In this document: piece after piece, positions 35,980 to 49,300 of the stretch
Position numbering within the stretch: position 1 is the stretch's first letter
How the letters are laid out: the number at the start of each line of letters is the position of its first letter
Source of the DNA: Trileptium ribeirensis
Lineage: Eukaryota; Nematoda; Enoplea; Enoplida; Thoracostomopsidae
Direction: 5' to 3'
NCBI GenBank assembly: GCA_030248225.1
Contig: JASANE010026731.1
Location: 1-64,000 of the forward strand
DNA length: 64,000 nucleotides
The notes under the pieces: generated by a model
Databases searched by the model: none
Told to the model about the DNA's origin: nothing
Seen by the model: only the letters and a program-made list of their open reading frames with translations
Program-made: the position numbers and the translations under genes

Positions 35980-36655
35980 TTTTGTTTTACCCTTCACTGC
36001 AGTTTAGGCTTTTACCATTCAAGGTCAGCACATTATTATGTAACAAATTAAATACGTTTATTTTGTTACAATTTTTTGTACGTTTCCGTCACTGTGTGTG
36101 TCCATATGCCATTCACTAGTAGTTAACAACGTGAATAATGGCCACAAAAATTTAATTTTATTAACATTGTGGTTGATAATTTTCAGAACTTACATTTTTC
36201 TGAAGTAAATTCATACTGCCATGGTTCTGCACATATCCGTAATGAATATAATATTATTTAAATGATCATTCAAACATTGTATTGCTTTGTGGTGGAATAC
36301 TAAACTTGGCACATAGTTTATGAATTTACCAACTGGGAAATGATTGAATGATCGGCAGTGCCCGGTTGCGGTGCTCAGAGTGCTAATCATAGTAGCATGG
36401 ATGTTTTATGGTGGTCCCGTTACTATGGGATAATTTTTTACACAAGCTACAGAAAAAGTATCAGAAAAATTTAGCATTCTCAAAAGACATAAAAATTGAA
36501 TAGTCAAATACTGACAACAATATATATCTTCTTGCCAGTGCACACGTTTTTATGAATTCCCGAATGTTTGTGATAATCATTAGTCACGCATAAATACGTT
36601 CTGAAGTTTATCCAAAGTTGTCCGATAATAAAATGTTGTGATGCTGACCCACATT
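35980..36655. other. Spacer with no recognised feature
   Basis: AT-rich DNA between the TBP-like ORF and the minisatellite. No second TBP repeat and no terminal inverted repeat of the Polinton could be identified. Confidence 0.4.
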
Positions 36656-36660
36656 AGCAG

Positions 36661-39600
36661 ATGTTCGGCCGCTGCTTGCTATATGTTTGCTCGCTGCTGG
36701 CTAAATGCGCCCGCTGCTGGCTACATGTTCGCCCGCTGCTCGATAGATATTCGTTCGCTGCTCGCTATGTTCGTTCGCTGCACGCTAGGTTCGCTCGCTA
36801 CATGCTGAATGTTCACTCACAAATTCCTAGATGTTCGGCCGCTACTCGCTAGATGTTCGGCCGCTGCTCGCTATATGTTCGCTCGCTACTCTATAGGTGT
36901 TCGCTCGCTGTTCGATAGATATTCGTTCGCTGTTCGCTATGTTCGCTCGCTGTACGCTATATGTTCGCTGTCTTGGTCGCTATATGTTCGCTCGCTAATT
37001 GCTAGATGTTCGGCCCCTGCGCGGTAGATGTTTAACAGCAGCTCGGTAGATGTACACTCGCTGATCGCTAGATATGTGCTCGCTACGCGCTAGTTGCTCG
37101 CTCACTGATCACTAGATATTCGCTCGCGGCTCGTTAGTGGCTCGCTCGCTGCTCGCTAGATGTTCGCTCAGTTCTCGCTAGATTGTCGCTAAGTGCTCGC
37201 TAGACGATCGCTCGCTCGCTGCTCGCTAGATGTTCGCTCGGTGCTCGCTCGATGTTCGGTCTGTACTCGCTATATGTACGCACGGTGCTCGCTAGATGCG
37301 CGCTCGGTGCTCGCTAGATGTTCACACGGCGCTCGCTAGATCTTTGCTAGAAGTTAGCTAGATGGTCACTAAGTGTTCGCTAGATCTTTGCTCGGTGCTC
37401 GCTAGATGTACCACCGCTACTCGCTCGATGTTCGCTCGGTTCTCGCTAGATGGTAGCTAAGTGCTCGGTAGATGTTCGCACGGTGCTCGCTAGATGTTTG
37501 CTAGATGTTCGCTAGATGGTCGCTAAGTGCTCGCTATGTGTACGCCCGGTGCTCGCTAGATGTTCGCTCGGTGCTCGCTAAATGTTCGCACGGTGCTCGC
37601 TAGATGTTTGCTAGATGTTTGCTCGGTGCTCGCTAGATGTACCCCCTGCTCGCTAGATGTTAGCTCGCTGCTCGCTAGATGTTCGGTCGCTGCACGCTAG
37701 ATGTTCGGTCTCTGCACGCTTGATGTTCGCTCCTGATTGCTAGATGTTCGGCCGCTAGTCGCTAGATGTTCGGCCGCTGCTCGCTATATGTTCGCTCGCT
37801 ACTCTATAGGTGTTCGCTCGCTGTTCGATGGATATTCGTTCGCTGCTCGCTATGTTCGCTCGCTGTACGCTATATGTTCGCTGTCTTGGTCGCTATATGT
37901 TCGCTCGCTAATTGCTATATGTTCGGCCCCTGCGCGGTAGATGTTTAACAGCAGCTCGGTAGATGTACACTCCCTGATCGCTAGATATGTGCTCGCTACG
38001 CGCTAGTTGCTCGCTCACTGATCACTAGATATTCGCTCGCGGCTCGCTAGTGGCTCGCTCGCTGCTATACAGCTAATTACTCGCTGCTGTACGCTATATG
38101 CTCGCTAGATGTACCCCCTGCTCGCTAGATGTTAGCTCGCTGCTCGCTAAGTGATCGGTCGCTGCTCTCTAGATTTTCGCTCGCGGATCGCTAGATGTTC
38201 GGTCGCTGCACGCTTGATGTTCACTCGCTGATTGCTAGACCTTCGGCCGCTAGTCGCTAGATGTTCGGCCGCTGCTCGCTATATGTTCGCTCGCTACTCT
38301 ATAGGTGTTCGCTCGCTGCTCGATAGATATTCGTTCGCTGCTCGCTATGTTCGTTCGCTGTGCGCTATATGTTCGCTGTCTTGGTCGCTATATGTTCGCT
38401 CGCTAATTGTTAGATGTTCTGCCGCTGCTCGGTAGATGTACACTCGCTGATCACTAGATATTCGCTCGCTGCTCGCTCGCTGCTCGCTAGATGTTCGCTC
38501 AATTCTCGCTAGATGGTCGCTAAGTGCTCGCTAGAGGATCGCTCGCTGCTCGCTAGATGTTCGCTCGGTGCTCGCTAGATGTTCGGTCGGTGATCGCTAT
38601 ATGTACACACGGTGCTCGCTAGATGTACGCTCGATGCTCGCTATATGTACACACGGTGCCCGCTAGATGTACGCTCGGTGCTCACTAGATGTTCGGCCGC
38701 GGCTCGCTAGATGTTCGACCGCTGATTGCTAGACGTTCCGCCGCTACTCACTAGATGTTCGGCCGCTGCTCGCTATATGTTCGCTCGCTGCTCGCTAGAT
38801 GTTCGCTCGCGGCTCGCTAGATGTTCGGTCGCTGCACGCTTGATGTTCACTAACTGATTGCTAAACATTTGGCTGCTACTCGCTAGACGTTCGGCCGTTG
38901 CTTGCTATATGTTCGCTCGCTGCTGGCTAGATGTTCGCCTGCTGCTAGATATATGTTCGCTCGCTACACGCTTAATGTTCACTCGCTAAGTGCTGTAGAT
39001 GTTCGGTCGCTGCTCTGTAGTTGTTTAACAGCTGCTCGGTAGATGCACACTCGCTGATCGCAAGTTGTTCGCTCGCTGCTTTGTTAGATGTTGGCTAGAT
39101 GGTCGCTAAGTGTTCGCTAGATGTTCGCTCGGTGCTCGCTAGATGTTAGCTCGCTGCTCTCTAGATGTTTGGTCGCGGCTCGCTAGATGTTCGGTCGCTG
39201 CACGATTGATGTTCGCTCGCTGATTGCTAGACGTTCGGTCGCTACTCGCTAGATGTTCGGCCGCTGCTCGCTATATGTTCGCTAGCTACTCGATTGGGTT
39301 TTCGTCCGCTGCTCGCTAAATATTCGTTCGCTGCTCGCCATATGTTCGCTCGCGACTCGCTATATGTTCAATCGCTGCACGCTTGATGTTTGCACGCTGA
39401 TCGCTAGACGTTCGGCCGCTACTCGCTAGATGTTCGCTCGCTACTCGTTAGGTGATTGGTCGCTGCTCTCTAGATGTTCGTCGCTGCACGCTTGGTGTTC
39501 GCTCGCTGATTGCTAGACGCTCGGCCATGTTACTCCCTGTATGTTCGGCCGCTGCTCGCTGTATGTTCGCTCGCTAATTGCTAGATGTTCGTGCCGCTCG

Positions 39601-39690
39601 GCAGATGTATGACAGCTGTTCGCTAAATGTTTGATCACTTCTCGCTCGATGTTCGCTAGTTGATCGCTGGATGTTTGGTCGCTGCTGTCT
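36661..39690. repeat. 3-kb minisatellite based on gctcgctagatgttcg
   Basis: About 3 kb of degenerate units built from gctcgctagatgttcg and variants (gccgctgctcgctatatgttcg). Higher-order copies exist: a block of about 310 bases at 36809-37140 recurs almost unchanged at 37737-38045 and in part at 38232-38470. Translation gives Arg/Ser/Cys/Tyr-rich open frames of 60-72 codons (RSLLARCSAAARYMFARYS type) that simply reflect the repeat. It ends about 450 bases from the 3' end of gene B. Confidence 0.95.
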
Positions 39691-39983
39691 TAGTGCTGTT
39701 TGTGAAGCGTTGGTTTTAAACCTGCCTTTAGTTCAGCATGCCCTCTCACAAAAATCGGTATTCGTCATCTACCCACCCCCCGCAAAATGTATTTTGGCCC
39801 CACAGAAATGAGGGGGTTAGATCGAAAACCTCCGTGAAATTTAGCATTCTTTAACAATCGTGTTGGGCAGCATCATACTCTGCCCTGATTATACTGAGCA
39901 TGAAGCAATTGACTTGGTTATCACACCTATAGCTTTTCCGGTTTAAACTATAAAAGCAATCGGTCGTCGCGCATAGCCAGAAT

Positions 39984-39989
39984 TTTATT
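39984..39989 (-). terminator. Candidate polyadenylation signal for gene B
   Basis: The reverse complement of tttatt is AATAAA, about 146 bases past the stop codon of gene B. The area is A/T-rich, so chance occurrence is possible. Confidence 0.35.
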
Positions 39990-40134
39990 GACAAAATATT
40001 ATATATATGTTAAATAAATATGTATATTACATATATTATAAATATAGATATACTGTGCTGAGCAATATATATTATATATTTATAGAATAAAATTCTATAT
40101 TATATTTGTTCAGCATTTTGTATAACAATACAAA

Positions 40135-40310
40135 CTAAGCTTGTTCACATGGACTGTTTTTTGTATCTTCCAATAACAAGCTGTTCTTTTTCTCGATCCA
40201 TTTGTCCACAACTTCATTGATCGGGATTCCCTGAGTTTCAGGCATCCATTTGTACAAACATGCGAGAACAGCAGCCGAAGGAATAATAACAATTAATATC
40301 GAATAGGGGC
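40135..40310 (-). CDS. Gene B exon 7 (TM12, PETQG, C-terminus)
   Basis: The acceptor is CGTAATTTCAG and the stop is TAG at 40135-40137. It encodes PYSILIVIIPSAAVLACLY (TM12), KWMPETQG, and a short charged tail ending NSPCEQA. The split Gly codon with exon 6 fits. Confidence 0.94.
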
Positions 40311-43300
40311 CTGAAATTACGATCAGTGGTATATTTTGGCACATATAGACTGATCAGATTTGGTTCTACGCCGTTACGCCAATTAATATAAATTTGAACA
40401 ACCCAATCCTTCAGGATTCAGATCACCATATTACGTATTCAAAATAATTGTAACAAATATTCAGCATGTATTTCATTTAACATAATTTCAACAAGCTTTG
40501 ATCCCTAAAAGTAATTCACACATATTTTTATAACGCCACAAGTTTATCAAGTTTTTTCTATTTCTTATAGGTCACAGCAGCCTATAGGGCGAAAATAATC
40601 AAGTTTATAGAGAAAACACACGAGCGCACCTGTTACAAATACTTAAAGGATGGTATGTGCTTATCACGGTATATTCAGAAAAACCGCACCAAAACAACAC
40701 CTTATAAAGCTGCAAATATATTAATTTCAATTGGTTTAAAATGTATGACAGTGTATAGTGTGTGAACCTGCAATCGAGAAAATTTGATGAGAAAGATGCG
40801 TCACTTTAATCTAAAGAGGAATGAAACGCTCTGAATATAAAGTGATTGGAGAATCATAAAAACAGGTTTCGCAAAATGTTTGAAAAAAAAATAAAAACTT
40901 GCGCGGAGCCTCAACTCAGGATTACACTTGAAGCTTCGCCGAGTATAAAGACTAGACTATTGTGCAACTAACAAACAATATTGTTTAATAAAACATGATA
41001 AACATATTACGATATATGGTTGTTACACGATAAATATTACTCTGAGTAGAAAGCTATGTGCTGATTTGAAAATTTTGTTTTATCTATTTTTAAGAGGTGT
41101 TACACTCAAATTGTTGAGAACAACAAATTGAGAAATGTTTACGGCCAAAAATTCTATAGCAAGAAGCAAGAATCATCCGATTGCGATAGGATACCATTCA
41201 GCCACTGACACACACTTTGATTTGTTTTTTGAAATGTCTTATAACGATAAAGTGTCAACTTATTGTGTTCAATATGTCAAGTCTACGGTCTCTGAAACGA
41301 AACTAACTAACTGACACTAACTTTGTTCACAAGCTAAATTAAAGCAAAATCCTAACAGAGCCGCTCCGTATATTCATGTTTCTACTTAAATAGAACTGAG
41401 CACATTTAAAGCTCATCGCAAATATTTGATTTTTCGACAGACCAATGAAGTTATTACGACTTTTCGTGCATTCGGATTTAATACACATCGAAATAATCTA
41501 CATTTCACTGTATGTTGTCCAATGTGCATGTTACATTGATATGTGCAACCAAAATATTCATTTCACTTTTATAACCATTATTCTGCAGCAGTTTTCACAG
41601 TGTCAAATGGCGCAATGGAATTTTACCACTGTCCTCCCATTGCAGGTGGGTTGCCGCTTTTGCAGGCCAATTCGACAACAACGTTCGGGACTAAAAATTA
41701 GATCCCCGATCTCTAGATGATATTATCAAAATGAATAACGAACCTGGAAACACGTTTATTGATTATGATCGTATGCATCCTTTCAGTGTAGTTATCAAGT
41801 AATATTTGTATCAGGCACAGTCAGACACAAACAATATATAACATATTATGTATGATAACTACAAACATAAATAAAATAAACACTTAAATATATTTGTTTA
41901 CCTGAAAACCCGAAAAGTTGTATTTTAAAATTATTATCACTGTTAACTTGGCATTTAATGTAACTGTGACGTCACAAGCGAAACGTCCCTATTATTTATG
42001 AATAAATGTTCACGAACAAAACCTGTGTGAATCCAAATCCCGCAAAATTTTGTTCGCCAATAAATTTAATGTTTGCGAACAGAAATGGACTTTTATAGGC
42101 CGATACAAAAATGTTCGAGAACTCGTTTTTTTTCAAAAAGCAAAATAGCATGGTCAGCGGGGTCATTTTAAGTTTAATTGTGCATAAAGAAATCGTGAAA
42201 TTTTGTCCTAGGCTTTATCTAAATGAAGCTTATAATCAGCTTGTGTGGTACATGAGTCCTCTCTAGGTTCGTACAGGATGGTTGCTATTTTGTCAAAATT
42301 GCGACCTCAATCGTGCAAAAATCTGCTGTAAGAACTCCTTCATCGGTAGCTGCGCGTTCAACGAACGCCAACCGTAGACGGTCGAAGATAAATTTATGCC
42401 CAGAGTTTCCTATTCGGCACACTTGTTCGTGTTCGTCAAATGACATGCTGAATCGTATCGCTGTGCTTGCGGTTATACGGGTAGCAACTGCCATTGAAAT
42501 GTGCAATTTTCCGACAATAAACTATCTGATGCGTAAATATATAATTACAACGTAATTCTTAGACGGATTTTCTAGTTTAATTACGGAATAACTGATTTCA
42601 CAAGGCGATACTGGTTGATAGATCTAATGCCGAATGTTAGCCGAACCGCGGATTGTCATTGGTTCCGTTAACAAACCAAACTGTATCTAAAACCTTACCT
42701 AATTCATCATTTACAATCGGAAATGCAACAAATTGAATTGCTAAGCAGGTGAAAAATGTCGCTATTGAAACAGCTGTACATCGGGCACGAGTACCATACG
42801 GCGATGACTCGGCGGCTAATATAAATCCAATCGGCGTGATTCCTAGCAAAAACAGCGGACTCGCAACGAAAAAACATCCGCACGCTAAGTAAATCAGTGG
42901 CCGCGTTTGATAGTGCGAGTAAAGTAGAAGAGATAGCATAAAAGCAGCGTTGATCGTCATATTTAATAAGATTAAATTGAGGAACAGCGGCCGGCGCCGA
43001 CAGCGAGCGATAAAGAACGGTGTTGTGAATACGGGAATTAACTAAAATATTAAATTTTACCAAAAATGGTTCGTTTTCCTATATGTTCTTAGCAAGAAAA
43101 AGCGTGTATAAAGGAAGAGCTTGAGAGTTTCCAGTATTCAAATGTTAATCCGTGATGAGGTGGACGTTTTCGGGCTTACCACCCTCATTTTTGGTGGGTA
43201 AAAAAGTGTTGAGCCTAACGTTTTGTGGCGGGTAGCCGTGCGGTTGATTCAATCCTTAGTGTTGACGCACGGTGTCGTCTAAGACGATGACAATTGTTAA

Positions 43301-46300
43301 ACGTTTACCCTCACAACTAGAGGACCGTACCTACCCCTTCACCCGCACAAAACGAGAGTGGTGCAACGTATAACCACTGAACCTTGGGTGTGAGGATTTC
43401 GCATGATAGCCTTAAAGAAATGAGGAAGTGTAAGGCTAAAAACACCCGTTTCATCTAACACGGGGTAATATTACAGTGCTGGAAAGTGTCATGCTCTTCT
43501 TTTATGTACTGTTGGTAAACTTAATAAGATTCTGTCTTCGTTTGACTAAATTGAGAAGTACATGCCAACGCAAAATAACTGACGACAACGAACGCCGTTG
43601 TGAGTGCAGGAATCTACTCAAACAGCACATATTGAGTACGGCTTATCATTATAGCGTTCTTGCGATCTACGCTATAACGCATGTCTTTAAGAGAAATATT
43701 TTTTTTATTTTTAGATGTCTCATTTGTGTTTGGTTTACTGGATAATTTATTAAATAAATAGTACCAGCCGGAAGTTTTCCCCAATATGTTTATATACACA
43801 CGGAGTAATTTCAGAAATGTTCTGTAATACTTAATTCTGCATACAAACTATCGTATCTTATGCGAGTTTTATTTTGCCGAAGTTTTATAACTTCCGTTTC
43901 AAAAGATTGCATGAAGAGGCTAAAAACTGGATGTCGAGAATACTCATTATACATAAATATCGTCGCATCATATAACCTGAAATTAAATTCTCTCATAGCT
44001 GATGCCATCCATCAATGTCATTCGGGTGACACCAAAGCTTTTCATAGGTTAAGACTAGAACAAAAATCTCATACTATTTTCATACTCATATGTTTTAAAA
44101 TGATTTTATTTGTTTTTGGCCGTAGAATATATCAGATTCCATGAGAGATATTAAAATATTTTATTCGTAATTCATACCGTCTCTCTGCTTACCTGTACCG
44201 CCATTGATGTGACAATAACAGGTTCTAAATATTGTTTCGGAAGTGCGTCGTGAAACAATTTTGCACTATAGACGTTGTAGACATCGGCTCCACAACATGC
44301 TCGCGCAATCGCTCCTAAGATTCCAACAAAAAATCCCATCCGAAGATGATATTGAGAGACAATCGTCGATAACGAATAATTAACTTTACTTTCGCAAGCC
44401 GCTTGCAACAGTTCGGCGTCGTAATCTGTAATTTTATTAATAAATACGCAATAAATTAGACATTTTTAGCTTGAACATTGTAGTTCGCCTGCCATAATTT
44501 GATCCATATCAGCAAGGAATTCCCATTGGTCATGACTCTGAAATGTAGTGGCGTTTGTTTGTGGGTATTTTTGGCGTGATACTCATAACTCAACTTCTCA
44601 TAGGCAGATCAAGTAACGCAGTAGCTCATTCGAAACCGTGAAACCTCCATTTGTGTCCATTAGTTGTACACAAAAACTGATTCCCATTGCTTCCTCCTCA
44701 AAACTGTTCGAAAGGCTCTGAATAGGGTCCATAGGGGTACCAGCAAAAGACTTTACGATTCATATCTCAATAATGGGTATGATCTGGCCGAAGTTATCCT
44801 CTGCTTCATCTGCTTTTGTTCAAAAGGCTTACCTCTATAAGAGGCTATATGGAGCGTATCGTTGCAAAAGTCCCTCACCCTACGCTCCAGGATTGGGTCA
44901 AAAGGTATTTTCGAATGGGTCCTTTAGATCCCTGAAAACACCAAAACGGTCATATATCCTGAATCACTGCAACTATTCGGCTGCGGTTGGGCTCATATTG
45001 TTCAGAAAGCAAATAGTTATGTACGACCATAGGCTGCAATTGACCTCACCTGCGAGACATGGTGAATTCAAGATGCATTTTTAAGTGGAATCCAAAAGAC
45101 ACTAATTTGGTCACATCTCCCCAACGGATATGGTAATTCGCCGCGGTAAGGCGCATTCTGTTCTGAAAGCAAAGTTCTATATAGGTATATGCGGTACGTT
45201 GCTATTGACCTCACCTGCCAGGCACGAGTGTATCAGAATAGGTTTAAAATCACACCTAGGGAATTTAATATTAGAGTAATTTTACAGACAAATTGGCCTA
45301 TTTGTAACTTTATGGTCAACATAGCTGCGGCTATCGGTCTGAATTACATATCCAACACTCAGCATTCACCAGATTGGTAATAAGACAAGCTACTAGTTTT
45401 AACACTACTAGAATTTAAACACGAAATTCACAAAACATTTTAAGTCTTTTCGGTTAGCGCAGCCTCTCCCACAGCACGAACATAGCCAATTATGAAGATA
45501 CCGCAAAAATTTCAGCACCACTTTTCGACTCCGCATAGTAAACTGGTTCAGAAAATATCCATTTTGGTTACTATATCGCAAATTTTTTTTTCGATTTTTT
45601 TGGGTCGACTCTTGGTACCCAAAATTTTCGAAAAATTTTTTTCTTGATACATATGTAATTTTGTGTATCAATCGAGGCACATTCATGAATTAGATCAAAT
45701 GGTCAAAACCAGCTGAATACAATAGCTAATTAATGACTTAGGTTTAACTACAGGCTTAGGATTTCACAGTTGATTGAACTTCTTAATGCATCATTTGCTA
45801 TAAAACGCGTGCTTCCGGGCCAAATTATGTCACAGGTCCAACTCAACTAGTTCGGGTGAACTATATCTTAGCTGTACTACTATACATTTTGATGGCTTAG
45901 CTACTCTTAATGTGACGAACAGGGAGCTTATCTAGGCATTGCGTGTCAAACCTAGCGTCCGGCAAAATCGCCAATTGAGGAATTTTGTTTAGTGTTGTGC
46001 TTAGTAAGACAGAATTTTCCCACTTATTCTAAGTTATATATTAGTTTTTCATATAAACAATTAACGTTTTAAACAGTATTCCGCGGTTTGGCCATTATTT
46101 AGATATGTGCAGTAAAACGTAATGTTCTCTGGCTTAAAAGTTATGGGGCTAAGCTGAACGCCTCGTGACAAGAGCGCAGTCCGGCTTGACAGTCGATGAC
46201 AAATGCATAGCCTAGCTAAGCTATTCAAAATTTTTGTAGTCGAGCTAGACTACGTGATATTGTAGCTAGCCCATTTGAACGCGTCACATAATTAGGACCA

Positions 46301-49300
46301 TGCGCAAGCATCTTTTCGTAAATGGCGCGTAACCCGTGAACATATTCAACTTAATTCACCACCATTGGGCTGAGCTTGTCAATGCGTTTCAAAAGATATA
46401 TAAAATTATACATTTATCAATAAATATTTCTTTCGAAAATTTGGGTACCAGGGAGGAACATTGGAAACCCAAAAACTATAAAAATTGTCATAAATATATA
46501 TTTTCTGTTCCAGCTCGTCTAGCTCAGTGGAAAAATACTAAAATTATTGATTTATTTTTGAAATTGACGAATTTCGGGCTGGAAGACAGTTTTCTACCTC
46601 AAAACCCGATTTTTAAATATGCAGCACCAATGCGGCATCAATATATTGTACCCTGGGTGTATTGAGTTGATGGAGCAGTACAACTTAAAAAGTTTTGCCC
46701 ATGCATTATAAAATTATTAACAAGTATTTGTAGGTAAGTAAATTAGTAATAGTTTTAGATAAATAAACTAGCTATTGTGAAAAGTAGATTTTTGAGCCGC
46801 GCTGGGAAATTAACAAATTAGGAGGATACTGTCATAGTCTTTTAACCAAAAAAATTGGGCTTTTAGTTTGAGTAATTCAGTATATGCTACTACAAACACT
46901 TCAAACGTTGCACTTCAGTTAAACACTTAAAACTAACGCAGCAGCAGCTGGCGATTTATTGATGGGTTGACCCGGAGTGTTTTCTACATCATTATTGAAA
47001 AATAATACTTTAGAAAGCCAGTTCTGCATGGCTAATTTGAAAATATGCTAAAACAGTGCATTGGTTAATTAATAACATGAGCTAAATTTTTAATAAACAA
47101 TTCAGTCGGTCATGTATACCTCAACAAATACACTTAGACACTATAATAGCACTTTGCAAAAGTAAGAAAGTCAACCTCTTAATTAGTAAATACTATTTAA
47201 AATACACCCAGATACACATTGTAAATACATCCTATCCCAAAAACACCCATCGCAAATACACCTTCTAAAAGCATGAAAACACTAATTTTCAAACTATCTA
47301 TTAAGATTTCAAACTGATTAAGTCTCAGTTCCATAAACTTACTTTTACTATTCAAAACACATCTATATTTACTAGTAATACACTTGTATATCGCAGCAGC
47401 GAAGATAAGAAGAGACTACGGGAGTAGCAACACTAGTGATTTTGAGCGCTTGGAATTTCAGTTAAACTGGTCTATCTAACATCAACGTTTGTATTTAAGG
47501 CATAGGAGCAAGAAAATTTACTGCTTACGTTACTACAAACCAACTATGTGAATGTAAATAAATAACACATAAATGTAACGAACGAACCGTGGAATGTTTT
47601 TTCGACACTGTAGCCAGATCCATGCAGACGTTTCAAATCGCTGGCTGCTTGGGCTCGGTTTTGACGATTAAAATAGGTGAATCGTGGCGATTCCGGCGCA
47701 AATAATCCAAGTAGCATCGCAATGCAACTTAACAATGCGCTGACGACGTGTAAGTAATGCCAAGAGGTCTCTGACCTATTGAAGTGTTAGAAAATTTTAT
47801 ATGGATTAATGAAATTTGGAAAGGTATTGAAACAAAGTAAATGCAAAGATATTGAAAAACTCGACCAGTGATTTTGAAGTAGGCGTGCTGAGCTCCAGGT
47901 CGTGGCACTAGCAGCCAGAGTTTCTGAAACACAAGTTACGATGGGATGCTATTTCCGACAAGAAAACTCGTCTGTTTACCTTCCGAGTAATCTCATACCC
48001 AGATTACGGGTGGATAACCTACAGGAACATGGCCTTAGCTTCTCGTCCAAAAAAGATACATATTTCATTACATTTTTAGCCGAATTGTGTTTTAAAATTT
48101 GGTATTTACCCGCATTATTGCAAATATAAAATGAATATATTACAAATTTAATAAATAACGGTGTGTTAAACGCAAAAATTGAGAAAAATTGGCCTAGCGA
48201 TTAGAGTTGCATTTCGAATAAATGAACGTATTAGTGACCTAATCTCTAAAACTGTACTTTATTGGGATGGTGCGGCAAATATAGTGTCAACGATGTTACA
48301 CAATGTTTATCCTTACACAATCCAGTCCAACCCCTGTTACCAATGAAGGATAGTGATAAGTTTCCAACGAAATATAGGTTAAGTTTGTTTGGCTCATGCT
48401 TCACAACGGGTTGAGCTGCACGCAAAATTTAACTCGGTCTGTTGACTAGGACTGATTGTGTGCTGAACACAGAGGCCATATCGCGACCATACCGAATAGA
48501 TATTCAGAATCACGTCCACACTGTGAATCATGTCCAGATGGTGTACGACAAATCCTTAGCTACTACATTTTTATTTACTGTGTTGCACATTCCCTAAGAT
48601 AAAATCTTTTTGCGAATCAACAGTAACGCACACCGTTTAGCTAATGCGGTGTGTTATTTAGTTATATTGTGTTTTTAAATATCGTTATTCACCAATACCC
48701 CTTTTGACAAGATTATATGTCGCATACCCTCAATAAAACTTCGAGGAAGACAAAAATGACCGATAAAATTTTTATAAAAACGTTGGAGTGGCTAAGACAC
48801 CCTATTGTAGAAGATGTGTCTGACACTGTATGGGGTACATAGGTTCCAAACGTTGGGGACATTATAACGTGAACACCGCATAACAGTTACGTGCGATGTA
48901 TTCACACGTACAAAGCCATACGACTATAGAAGTTATGTTTAGTATGAAGAACCATTGACACGATTTTAGCGTATAAACTTTAAGTTTAGTTATTAGAGTA
49001 CTACGCACCTAGGCCCTGATTGCCGTAAAAATGTTGGACTTTAATGGTCGCTGAAAAAAGGAGAAACAAAAAAACAAAAACATGGAAAAAAGCAACAGAA
49101 TCTTTACATCTCGCTTTTAATGATTTTCCGCTATACTGGTGGGCTTCAGATTGTAATGCAGAAATTAAAAGTAGAAATTCGTTTGGACATTCGGAGCCAT
49201 AAAATTCAGCTTGGGCAATGCCAAAAATAGTAAAACGAACAACTAGGTGACCTGTATCTTTGTGGCAAACGCATCATGGGTTACTCTTTTTTCTATAAAT

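Noticed and set aside
36661..38435. Four to five plus-strand ORFs of 60-72 codons with RSLLARCSAAARYMF-like products
   Set aside because: They are translations of the minisatellite unit in whatever frame lacks a stop; there are no start context, domain or gene neighbours.
36661..39690. CRISPR array
   Set aside because: Units are degenerate and contiguous, without conserved repeats separated by unique spacers, and the host is a eukaryote. The same holds for the 118-, 126-, 132- and 155-bp arrays.
43476..44144. ORFs of 89 and 94 codons in intron 5 of gene B
   Set aside because: They are on the plus strand, antisense to the gene, without recognised motifs and with overlapping frames on the other strand.
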